This document shows, one piece after another, positions 42,874 through 51,111 of a stretch of DNA of 64,000 nucleotides. The DNA comes from Halomonas sp. MCCC 1A13316 (GTDB taxonomy: Bacteria; Pseudomonadota; Gammaproteobacteria; Pseudomonadales; Halomonadaceae). The position numbers and the translations under genes are program-made. The stretch's first letter is position 1. Each line of letters starts with the position of its first letter. The stretch spans positions 2,418,001 through 2,482,000 of the forward strand of contig NZ_CP053382.1 of NCBI RefSeq assembly GCF_014931605.1, read 5' to 3'. The notes beneath the pieces are model-generated. The model did not search any database and was not told where the DNA came from. It was given only the letters and a program-made list of their open reading frames with translations.

Positions 42874-43890
42874 ATGAAAAAGAACATGTTTGTCGGCCCT
42901 CGTAACGTCCAACTGGTGGCTGAACCCTTTGATCAACGCCATGGTCTGCCCACTCTCCACGAGGGAATGACACGGGAGGCGAGACGCCTGCTAGCGGAGA
43001 GTGTCTCCCCCAATACCGTACGCGCCATGCGGGCGGATCTGAGGGTTTACCGTAACGCCGGTGGCAGGCTACCGGCCACAGATACGGAAATTGCGAACTA
43101 CCTGTCGCAACAGAACGCACTGGGCAAGAAACCCGCCACCCTGGACCGCTATGCCAACTCTCTGCACATGTGGCACCGCTACATGAACTTCCCCTCCCCG
43201 GTGCAGAGCATGGCCGTACGCAGCGTGCTTCGCGGAATCAAGCGCACCCGCGACATGCGTCAGGATTCGGCCCCGGCATTGCGACTGAAGGAGTTGCATT
43301 TACTGCTGGATAGCCTGGATCAAGATACCCTGCATGGGCTGCGAGATGCAGCGATGTTCGCTCTCTCGTTCTATGGTGCGTTCCGGCGTAGCGAAGTCGT
43401 GGCGATCGGAGTGGAGGATGTCGACTGGCGTCCAGAGGGCATCGTTATCATGTTACGTCATAGCAAGACGAACAAATCCGGCCGTATCGAGACCAAGAGC
43501 CTGATGCGCGCGCCAACCGGTGCCCCTTACTGTTCGGTGTCGCTCTTGGAGCGATGGCTAGCGGCATCAGGCATTACCAAGGGGGCATGCTTTCGTGGCA
43601 TCAGCTCAAGGGGACGGCTCGGGGCGGGACGAATGTCAGCTCAGACACTGTACGTCAGAATGCGTAAAGCCTTGGTATCGGCGGGATTGCACTCGCAGGG
43701 GTATACTCCACATAGTTTTCGGGCAGGATTTATCACCGAGGCCCATCTGAGAGGCAAAACGGATACTCAGATCAAGCGCCTTAGTGGCCACCGAGACCAA
43801 AAATCATTCGAGCGGTACATTCGTATCGCTGACGAGTTCGAGAACAACCCCGGAGACTTCTTTTCTTTGAACCCTGTTTCCCTAGAATAA
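42874..43890 (+). CDS. Tyrosine-type site-specific integrase
   Basis: This 338-residue recombinase has an N-terminal SAM-like core-binding domain (SPNTVRAMRADLRVYRNAGG, PATLDRYANSLHMWHRYM). The catalytic set is Arg171/172 (GAFRRSEV), Lys198 (RHSKTNKSG), His280-x-x-Arg283 (PHSFRAGF), His306 (SGHRD) and Tyr315 (ERYIRIAD). All catalytic positions are present, so it should be active. It is preceded by a 134-base gap with an AT-rich promoter-like stretch. It probably mobilises the adjacent helicase operon and its cargo. No attachment site was identified with confidence. Confidence 0.92.
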   Translation: MKKNMFVGPRNVQLVAEPFDQRHGLPTLHEGMTREARRLLAESVSPNTVRAMRADLRVYRNAGGRLPATDTEIANYLSQQNALGKKPATLDRYANSLHMWHRYMNFPSPVQSMAVRSVLRGIKRTRDMRQDSAPALRLKELHLLLDSLDQDTLHGLRDAAMFALSFYGAFRRSEVVAIGVEDVDWRPEGIVIMLRHSKTNKSGRIETKSLMRAPTGAPYCSVSLLERWLAASGITKGACFRGISSRGRLGAGRMSAQTLYVRMRKALVSAGLHSQGYTPHSFRAGFITEAHLRGKTDTQIKRLSGHRDQKSFERYIRIADEFENNPGDFFSLNPVSLE

Positions 43891-44081
43891 CCGCAGCACT
43901 TTGGACCGCACGGTAGAGGCAGGAGGGCTTGTGCCGGTACCCTGAGGGAAGGCGAGAGACCTTCCTTCAAAACACGCGGATACTGGGAAGACTACCCGGT
44001 AACTGGCTTTCACGTGACCGTTGACGATGTGGCCGGTTAATTGGGGTCTGATAACGAGGTGCCGACCCCATCATGTCAAAA

Positions 44082-44240
44082 TTAAGGCTCATCTACCTCT
44101 GCCCCAAGAAGCGCCTTGATGCCCAGTTGCTCGACAACATCGACGACGAACCGCGCCAGGTGCTCATCGGGCAACCAGTTATCTACTGAAGGAGGCAGCA
44201 CGTAATTGGTCTGGCGGTCCACAGGGATGAAGCGGTTCAT
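44082..44240 (-). pseudogene. IS1182/IS5-like transposase N-terminal fragment
   Basis: The 52-codon minus-strand frame MNRFIPVDRQTNYVLPPSVD then NWLPDEHLARFVVDVVEQLG matches the start of IS1182-type transposases (RFIPIDR...LLPPSV.DWLPEDHLARFVV). It is cut off by a stop at 44082-44084. The remainder of the element is not present. The preceding 43891-44081 holds no gene. Confidence 0.78.
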
Positions 44241-44544
44241 GGCGAACTTCTCAGCTCGGCGATAACGGTGGTCAGTATCTCACGGGGCGACGGAAAGTCC
44301 GATAGACTGCCATGTGGCGATGACTTCGGCACGATTCGCTCCAGACGCGCCAGGAGCACGCTCAGTTTGGCGCCCTCCTCGGCCAGCTACAGCGGGCGTG
44401 CGGAAGGTTGGCGGCTGTCAGTCCAGGAAGGCGCCGATGCCTTCTTCATCGATCGCCTCATGTACTGCATCCAGGGCAGCCTGGTCGGTGGCGAAGCGGA
44501 CTTCCCATACATGGGAGAAGTCTGTGCTTGTGCAGCGTCAGGCG

Positions 44545-44643
44545 TCTCAGGCCGAGCTGGAAGCACTCGCTACCCCGGCGACGCCGCCCGCCACCAAGCA
44601 AAAGCCCAAACGCCTGCCCTTGCCCGACGACTTGCCAGGGTAG
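44545..44643 (+). pseudogene. Short IS66 tnpC fragment
   Basis: The stretch reads QAELEALATPATPPATKQKP then KRLPLPDDLPG. It closely matches residues about 92-120 of the intact tnpC in this window (EAELEELATPATVPATKQ..., DNA around 21540-21640). Nothing else of the element is preserved next to it. Confidence 0.82.
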
Positions 44644-44665
44644 CCCATGCAGAGCTCAAAGTGGC

Positions 44666-44917
44666 TCAGGAGCTTAACAGCTCTCGCCGATGGCGGCGGA
44701 TAGCCTCAAGGGCCTCTTTGCGGCGTCGCTTATAGGCAACCATGATATCCCTGTCATTGGGATCACGCTTGCGAGTATCCGATGCAGTAAAGATCTCAAT
44801 CGTAATCTTTGGGCGATCAACCTTCAGGGCGCCATGAGCGGTATGATGCCGCACTGTCGGGGTTTCTTCGCCCTTCCGCTTACCCGTTACTCTCGGTTCG
44901 CTAGGCTTCGTCTTCAT
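44666..44917 (-). CDS. Small basic hypothetical protein
   Basis: This 83-residue frame starts at an ATG with GGGAGG seven bases upstream (MKTKPSEPRVTGKRKGEETP...). It contains a strand-like VDRPKITIEIFTASD and a strongly basic helix (MVAYKRRRKEALEAIRRHRRELL). The pattern suggests a small nucleic-acid-binding or phage/plasmid-borne protein. I know no family. A longer reading upstream exists to 45067 but has no ribosome site. Confidence 0.5.
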   Translation of the reverse strand: MKTKPSEPRVTGKRKGEETPTVRHHTAHGALKVDRPKITIEIFTASDTRKRDPNDRDIMVAYKRRRKEALEAIRRHRRELLSS

Positions 44918-45097
44918 TGCTTCCTCCCCAAGGGGAATCACTGACCTCAGCGTACATCGTACGCTTCCCTCATAGTAGTCCAGCAGCAGGCGGATCCAGT
45001 AGTGAACCGTCCCGGCGTTCTCCGAGATCCGTTGGTTTGAATCAGGCCGCCTTCTTGGCCTGAACAAGCGCTATGCGTGGTACACGAAAAGTTGCGC

Positions 45098-45687
45098 CAC
45101 GCTCCCACCCTTGGTGTGCCCGAAGGAGCGAATGCCGCAAATGTCGCGGGCGCTCCAGGGGACTGCGAGCAGGCCTCGGGCCGCTGAGCCACGCCGGCCG
45201 TGATGAAGCGTGCACTACACGACGCACTGGTGCGGCCTGGCGAAGACGTGGCGACGACTGCTGTTTCACGGCCTTTTACTCCCACAATGATAAATTATCA
45301 GAGAAGCGATAAAAGGTGATAAAGCAGCGATCTGCTGTCTCTTGTAAAATGCAAACCACTGATATTACGTACGTTCTTAGGGACTAGGGTCTCTTAAGTG
45401 ACGCGCCCAACGCCCTGTTCCTTACCGCCCCACCATGACCTGGCAACACCCTTTTCCGGCGTATTGATTGGCTACCCATGCTGGAGGACCAAGGCGACGA
45501 GCTTGTTGATATCGACCTCTGGTCGTAACAGCAGCGTGCTCCTGCCCCCGCTGATCCAGCAAGCGATCCAAGAAGATGGCCCTACATCGATCAGCGACCG
45601 AAAAAATCGCTACCCGAATGGGCATCAGCAGGTTGGGCTCGGGCAATGGTTTTAGGTTGAGCCAATCCCTCAGTAGATGGGGCGGCC
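45098..45687 (+). repeat. 590-bp direct repeat, copy A
   Basis: This segment aligns without gaps to 47163-47752 (constant offset 2065) and differs at scattered bases. Both copies include the block tgataaattatcagagaagc and the run caggttgggctcgggcaatgg. Neither copy contains a convincing gene. The two copies bracket an IS481 fragment, the T5orf172 gene and an IS30 fragment. Confidence 0.85.
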
Positions 45688-45743
45688 TCTCCTCACACTG
45701 ACGTCCCTGGGCCAGTGCCACCTCCTTGGCCGGAGCGCTTCAT

Positions 45744-45809
45744 TTATGACGCGAGGGCCAACAGGGCTCGACCATGCAGAGCGAGACGGGCATTCTTATA
45801 GGTGTACAT
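45744..45809 (-). pseudogene. IS481-type transposase N-terminal fragment
   Basis: The 21-codon minus-strand frame MYTYKNARLALHGRALLALAS resembles the start of IS481 transposases (NIHKNARLTPHGR...) and then stops. It is one of several transposase scraps in this region. Confidence 0.5.
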
Positions 45810-45999
45810 CCGGGCCAACTGGAAGTTGGTTTGGTTCGCACCAGTTTTCCGGTTAGGCTCCGGATGAAATACCTACTGAGAGATCACACCTAGGCAGCAG
45901 AGTGCTAGGCTGGCGAAGAGCGAATCTTGGCGGCGCGAGATCACTTAGGGCATGGAGCGAGCCACACCACCACTTTCCAACCTCAAACTAAGGAAGCAT

Positions 46000-46719
46000 A
46001 TGCCGCAGAATACTTTGTACTTGGCTGAGCCGATGTTTTCGGAAAAGCTCCAGCGTTTCGAGTCCGATACTGTTTTTCCGCCTATCAAGAAAATTGGCAT
46101 TACCTCTGGTATGCCTCAGCGCCGGGAAAAGGAGCTGCTCGGCACCATGAGTCCTGTCAAGGTCAAAATCGTCAAGGCATGGACCCATCTGGCAGCCCGA
46201 GAAGTGGAAAGCATGCTTCATAACATTCTTGATAATACGCGCTTGGACGGGGAGTATTTCTGGGACGGCAACGAGAACCTAGTCGACGCGGTAACTAGCT
46301 TCATCGAGAAATACCACCCGGAAGCCACTGAAATTACCGTACAGGAAGATGCCGACGTTCAGGCTGCAACACAAGCAGTAAATGCAAATAGTGAAAAACG
46401 CATTTATAGCGAGGTACTTCCTAGGCTGGAAGAATTAGGTATAACCGAATATCACGTAACCAAGGGGGAAAGAGGGGTCCGATTTTCAGTCAAGGATTAC
46501 CGTCTGCACATTGGCGCGAGAACTGGGGGACGTTACACCCTCACCATCTGGTCAAATAACCGTACCAGTGAGGAGGCTCTGGAAGACTTCCGTTACTCTC
46601 AGGAGATTTCTTCAACAGGTAGTGAGGATAGCCCACGCCGCGCGCGAATTCCCGTGAGTTCACTGGATACAATTATCGAATCCCTCAAGAATTGCTTGAG
46701 TCCATCCCACATTGACTGA
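46000..46719 (+). CDS. T5orf172 / GIY-YIG-like nuclease-domain protein
   Basis: This 239-residue protein has N-terminal residues 1-110 with the T5orf172 pattern (LYLAEPMF, IKKIGITSGMPQRREKELLGTMSPVKVKIVKAW, REVESMLHNILDNTRLDGEYFWDG). This domain is related to GIY-YIG endonucleases and is found in phage and mobile-element proteins. The C-terminal half (RIYSEVLPRLEELGITEYHV, HIGARTGGRYTLTIWS) looks like a separate fold. I start it at the ATG at 46000 with AAGGA upstream; 45952 is an alternative. It sits alone between two 590-bp direct repeats, suggesting cargo. Anti-phage or DNA-processing activity is plausible but untested. Confidence 0.75.
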   Translation: MPQNTLYLAEPMFSEKLQRFESDTVFPPIKKIGITSGMPQRREKELLGTMSPVKVKIVKAWTHLAAREVESMLHNILDNTRLDGEYFWDGNENLVDAVTSFIEKYHPEATEITVQEDADVQAATQAVNANSEKRIYSEVLPRLEELGITEYHVTKGERGVRFSVKDYRLHIGARTGGRYTLTIWSNNRTSEEALEDFRYSQEISSTGSEDSPRRARIPVSSLDTIIESLKNCLSPSHID

Positions 46720-46855
46720 GTCCTTGGTTATAGGGTCCCGAATGATACAAGACAATTATCTGTACTTTCTCTGCCAGCTGCGAAGGAGTCAGGCAGTTAG
46801 ATGATGAAGCATGCCGAGATCACACAACGGTCAGTGCGTTCATCTATTCCGCCGC

Positions 46856-47000
46856 CCCCATAATCCGAGGCAGCGAGACTCCAACGGCCTGTTGCGACAG
46901 ATTTAGCCGAAGGGCATTGACCTTTCCGTATATAGCCAGGAAGAGATCGGCGCCATTGCTGATTCTTTTTTATACGGCCATGCAAGATACTAGATTGACG
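46856..47000 (+). pseudogene. IS30-family transposase C-terminal fragment
   Basis: The plus strand reads PHNPRQRDSNGLLRQI, a TAG, then PKGIDLSVYSQEEIGAIADS, matching the end of IS30 transposases ([24 protein letters not shown].DLS). It is degraded. The rest of 46720-47162 holds no gene. Confidence 0.72.
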
Positions 47001-47162
47001 AAAATCTTGGGTCCATGGTGAGGTGCTCTGTACTGCCCGCTCGGAGCGATGCTGGCAAGACGGCTGAAATGTGCATGGGAACCTCTCTGTCAGGACAGAA
47101 GGATAACGGGAGCGACCCACCAGCCTACTACATCAGTGATGCTGTGTTCACGGACAGTCCTG

Positions 47163-47752
47163 CACGCTCCCACCCTTGGTGCGCTCAAGGGAGCAAATGC
47201 CGCATAGGCAGCGAGCTCCAAGGGTCTGCCAGCAGGCCTCGGGCCGCTGAGCCACGCCGGTCATGATGAAACCCGTACTACACGATGCACTGGTGCGGCC
47301 TGGCGAAGACGTGGCGACGACTGCTGTTTCACGGCCTTTTACTCCCACAATGATAAATTATCAGAGAAGCGATAAAAGGTGATAAAGCAGCGGTCTGTTG
47401 TCCCCCGGAACCTGTAAGCCGCTAATATTACGGACTTTCAGAGGGAGTTGGTTCTCTTCAGTGACGCGCCCAACGCCCTGTTCCTTACCGCCCCACCATG
47501 ACCTGGCAACACCCCTTTCCGGCGCATTGATCGGCTACCCATGCCGGAGGACCAAGGCGACGTGCTTGTTGATATCGACCTCAGGTCGGCTCAGCAGCGT
47601 GATCCTGCCCCGCTGATCCAGCAAGCGATCCAAGAACCGATGCCCCTACAACCGATCAACGGCCAAAAAAATCGCAACCCGAATGGGCATCAGCAGGTTG
47701 GGCTCGGGCAATGGTTTCAGGTTGAGCCAATCCCTCAGTCGATGGGGCGGCC
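47163..47752 (+). repeat. 590-bp direct repeat, copy B
   Basis: This is the second copy of the repeat at 45098-45687, in the same orientation and of equal length. Recombination between the copies would delete the T5orf172 gene. The following 47753-47968 carries only the promoter and ribosome site (GTAGGAG) of the next gene. Confidence 0.85.
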
Positions 47753-47968
47753 CCTCGACCTGCGACGCTACGTTTGCTCATCGAAGCCGCAGTAGGCCAG
47801 ATGCACAGCGGTTCAGCTTTTCTCTTGCCCAGGCTGCAATTCCTAGTACCACCCGGCTCCTGCATGGCGAGGACTGACTGCCGTCACCGGCATATTTCGA
47901 GTTCGTCAGTCTCATACCCCTTATAGGGAGGGAAGACAGTAAAACCACTTTTGTAGGAGCGAGCAGGC

Positions 47969-48766
47969 ATGACTATCCAGATTCACCCTCTCCCTGGGCA
48001 TCCCCTATTGGTTGAGGTACGTGAGGAGACCCGTACCCCTCAGGAATTGCTATGCGACCCTCAACTCAGCAGCAACACGTCATCGACGGGTGTAATGCTG
48101 ATGCATCCTCCTGTTCTCATGATGCAAGAAGGAGGCGGTGAGAAGGTGTTGAACAAAGACGCCTTAACCGCCCAGCTGGCTTACCGTAAGCGGGACCGGA
48201 ACGCCCAAGCTCCGGAAAGCCTGCGTGTCTACATTATTGATTCCACGTTACATGACCCAGACTTTACATTGCTATTGTTCCTAATCTTTGGTCGCGTTCA
48301 GAGGATGTATTACCGAAAAAAAGAAGGCAAAAAACCTAGTTGGAAATCACTCCTTAAAAGCATACATGAGGACCCTCACCTCAAGTCAACAATTGAGAAG
48401 TTTCTTTTTGATGGCGAGGAGCTAGCTCCTCGACACTACCAGATTTTATTAAGCGCCGCCCAAGTTGGCGAGAGCTCGATCAACCATGCGTTAGGAAAAA
48501 TCCGCGTCACCTATAAAAAAGATTCCAAAAAAACCGGGGATACTTTGCCGGCAAAAGCTCCCTCTAAGACGCCGTCAAAAAAATCAGCGCGACCCTGCAA
48601 ACCCACAAAAGCCAAAACCACGAAAGAAATGAAATCTGTCGAGTCTGATAAAGCTGACAAAAGTAGAGCAGTTTTTAATATGGCAGCATCTCTCAGCACT
48701 ATCAATGAGGCCGCACAGCGCGGGGCCGAACAGTTTGCGCTTAATATTGCTCAGGAGGATGTCTGA
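47969..48766 (+). CDS. Hypothetical first protein of a three-gene recombinase module
   Basis: This 265-residue protein has a mixed alpha/beta N-terminus (IQIHPLPGHPLLVEVREETR), a central helical stretch (FTLLLFLIFGRVQRMYYRKKEGKKPSWKSLLKSI) and a Lys/Ser/Thr/Pro-rich tail (SKTPSKKSARPCKPTKAKTT) that may bind DNA. It ends two bases before the next gene, which overlaps a third; all three are co-directional. This layout (a non-recombinase protein plus two large recombinases) resembles recombinase-trio mobile modules, for example the gamma-mobile-trio GmtX/GmtY/GmtZ type. That link is by architecture only. No catalytic motif is seen. Confidence 0.6.
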   Translation: MTIQIHPLPGHPLLVEVREETRTPQELLCDPQLSSNTSSTGVMLMHPPVLMMQEGGGEKVLNKDALTAQLAYRKRDRNAQAPESLRVYIIDSTLHDPDFTLLLFLIFGRVQRMYYRKKEGKKPSWKSLLKSIHEDPHLKSTIEKFLFDGEELAPRHYQILLSAAQVGESSINHALGKIRVTYKKDSKKTGDTLPAKAPSKTPSKKSARPCKPTKAKTTKEMKSVESDKADKSRAVFNMAASLSTINEAAQRGAEQFALNIAQEDV

Positions 48767-48768
48767 CC

Positions 48769-51111
48769 ATGCACGACGAGCGTCCCTACCCGCATGAAAT
48801 CGTTCAGGAATGGCAGCAGGCTATTGACCTCTCGAACCTGAACCTGCATGACGCGCAGCGCGTCATGCAGGTTGTTCGCTATGCTCTGCCGCCACTGTGT
48901 CTGGAGTCATTGGAAACTGCAACCAGATTCTATAAGTATGACCACGATGATAATGAAGTATCTATAGCAGTGGCAAACTTGGCCTCAGGCGACGAGATTG
49001 CCAGAAACCAACCACGTAACTTAGGCACGTTCTATCCGGTTTTCTACGCTATGACGAATCCGCGATTCCTCGGTCGCGATAAGTGCCAAGCTGCGTCCTT
49101 GGGTCGTCGACTACTCAGTGACTGGTTTTCAGAACTGAAAAATGGAACCAGAACCTCGCGAAACAACTTCTATAGCCATGTGCTTGCTGTACGACACGTG
49201 CTGATGGCGGCAATTAACGCTGACTGGGAAGTCACCGACGAAGAGAGTAATCCAGAGAAATTCTTTCTTGCGACCATCGAAAGCGATGCGCTATTTAAGC
49301 AAAGAAATGACATACTAGATTCTTATGAAGTTTTCGTTGAAATTATTAACGGCTCACTCTTCCCCGGGCAGCTGATTCGCAGGTCATCCGGTAAAAGGAA
49401 CAGTGCCGCTGGCAGCCAGCGGACGAAAACAGATCCTTGGCATGCAGCGCGCGTTGTAAAGCTCGCTACATCCCCTCCTGCGCCACGTCGTGTGATTCAA
49501 GGAGCCGATTTGCCCGGCGAACATACAGAAGAATTGACAGCGCTAGGGTTTCGCACGGTTATTTCCGCCACGAAGGGGGAAAACGCAGAGCCAGGCGAGC
49601 AAGTGATCATGCAGCGGCAAACTCCTTCAATGCTGACGCCAGACGATGACCGCCGGATTGTGCAGCAATGGGTCGCTAGCTCTGCCACAGCCTCCCTGGC
49701 TGCCGTGAGCGACATGGGACGACTACCCCCTGAGCAGGTTCGGGAGGTGATGTCGGCAGCGCTATCTCCGATAGAACGCCTCCTTGCGATCCTTCTGCTC
49801 AGCACCGGCATGCCTGTCAAACGGTTGCTCAGTCTGACGGTTGAGCCGCCCATCGGTTCGGAGATGGTGCCGTGCACGGAGCGTCCGTTTTGGCGACCCA
49901 CAACCGGCGAGCTCTGCTATCGGCTTCTCGATGGCCCGAGCGCGAACGACGATTTCCCCGACCTGCTCTGGGTCAAATTGCGGCTGCCCGCCGTACTGGC
50001 AGATATTTTATCGTCCTCCGACTACTCTACTCCCGGCCTTCAACCGTTTCGTGGCGTCCGCACGCGTCTGAATAAACAGCTGCTCAAGCATTTTCGCCGC
50101 CAACCGGGCGTGACCCCTACGGCAAACCGGTTGAGCGCCACCAGTTGGCTGTGGCGCCGCCCTCACGCCCGAGATGACGTTGCCGCTAAGACACTCGCCG
50201 GCCAATACGACCTATCCCTCGCGGCTCCGGCAGCCTACCGCCAGCTGTCACGTGACGAAATTCAGCAAATCTTTGACGCCACGTTGGCGGATCTGGGCAT
50301 CATCAGTGAAACACACCGGGACAAATCTGATCGACAGGTCGGCGGCCCGGACGGCACTCGCGCGATAATGGGCTCCTCCGTGGCGCAGCCTCCCGAGGCC
50401 TTCCTCCCAATATTCATCGAGATTAAGGAAAAAATGACGGCCCCCAGCGATGAAATGGCTGGCTGGTGGCTCGGCCGACCGTTTCCGCATGAAAGCCTTG
50501 CCAGACTGTATCAATATGTTGCCGCCTATCACTTGCTCGCCTGGCAGCTCTCGACCGGCGCCCGGCCAGTGGGACCCAGCAGCCATAACCGAATCAGTGG
50601 ACAGCTACAGTGGATTCGCGACAAGGCCTCGCCGCGTGGTATCGAGTCGCGCGTGGTGCCGTTGATCGGAGAACTCCAAAGTGCGCTGTTGCACCTGCAG
50701 CGCTGGACCGATGTCCTTTGTCGTCGACTGCAGAGTGTGGACGTGACGCTAGTGGATAAGCGCAGCAAACAACGCAGCACTCCCGCCTGGTTGGTGGCTC
50801 CGGCACGCGGACGCCGGCTGATCCTGCGTGACATGACCTGGAGCGATTTTCAATCTTTGTCGCTAGAGCATTCCGCCGGCCTGGCCAGCAACGTGGCACG
50901 CCATTCGCTGGCTAGCTGGCTGCGAGAGCGCGTTCCGGATGCAGAAGTCGACGCGCTGCTCGGGCACGCGCGCGATGGTCGTAGCCTGTCGGCTCCCCGT
51001 GGGGAAGCCGCGACGGGTCAGCAGGCTGCGCTGCGGCGCCTTCTAAAGGAGTGGCTGAATCAGTGCGGCTATCACCCGCTGGCCTGGAGGGACCTGCCAT
51101 GGAACAGCTGA
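48769..51111 (+). CDS. Large tyrosine-recombinase-like protein with degraded active site
   Basis: This 780-residue protein has a C-terminal third that follows the tyrosine-recombinase fold: Arg599 in QLSTGARPVGPS, Asn708-x-x-Arg711-His in SNVARHSLASWL (the usual first His replaced by Asn), and His733 in LLGHARDG. No Tyr appears at the expected position before the C-terminus (KEWLNQCGYHPLAWRDLPWNS has one, but off-pattern). A second R-like segment (LLLSTGMPVKRLLSL) lies near residue 350. It may be a structural partner rather than a catalyst. Its end overlaps the third gene by 13 bases. The N-terminal half shows no known domain. Confidence 0.75.
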   Translation: MHDERPYPHEIVQEWQQAIDLSNLNLHDAQRVMQVVRYALPPLCLESLETATRFYKYDHDDNEVSIAVANLASGDEIARNQPRNLGTFYPVFYAMTNPRFLGRDKCQAASLGRRLLSDWFSELKNGTRTSRNNFYSHVLAVRHVLMAAINADWEVTDEESNPEKFFLATIESDALFKQRNDILDSYEVFVEIINGSLFPGQLIRRSSGKRNSAAGSQRTKTDPWHAARVVKLATSPPAPRRVIQGADLPGEHTEELTALGFRTVISATKGENAEPGEQVIMQRQTPSMLTPDDDRRIVQQWVASSATASLAAVSDMGRLPPEQVREVMSAALSPIERLLAILLLSTGMPVKRLLSLTVEPPIGSEMVPCTERPFWRPTTGELCYRLLDGPSANDDFPDLLWVKLRLPAVLADILSSSDYSTPGLQPFRGVRTRLNKQLLKHFRRQPGVTPTANRLSATSWLWRRPHARDDVAAKTLAGQYDLSLAAPAAYRQLSRDEIQQIFDATLADLGIISETHRDKSDRQVGGPDGTRAIMGSSVAQPPEAFLPIFIEIKEKMTAPSDEMAGWWLGRPFPHESLARLYQYVAAYHLLAWQLSTGARPVGPSSHNRISGQLQWIRDKASPRGIESRVVPLIGELQSALLHLQRWTDVLCRRLQSVDVTLVDKRSKQRSTPAWLVAPARGRRLILRDMTWSDFQSLSLEHSAGLASNVARHSLASWLRERVPDAEVDALLGHARDGRSLSAPRGEAATGQQAALRRLLKEWLNQCGYHPLAWRDLPWNS

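Noticed and set aside
42874..43890. XerC/XerD housekeeping recombinase
   Set aside because: The N-terminal domain and surroundings (helicase operon, IS fragments) fit a mobile-element integrase rather than the chromosomal Xer proteins.
45098..45687. Protein genes inside the 590-bp repeats
   Set aside because: Short frames differ between the two copies because of stops and shifts, so no coding sequence is conserved between them.
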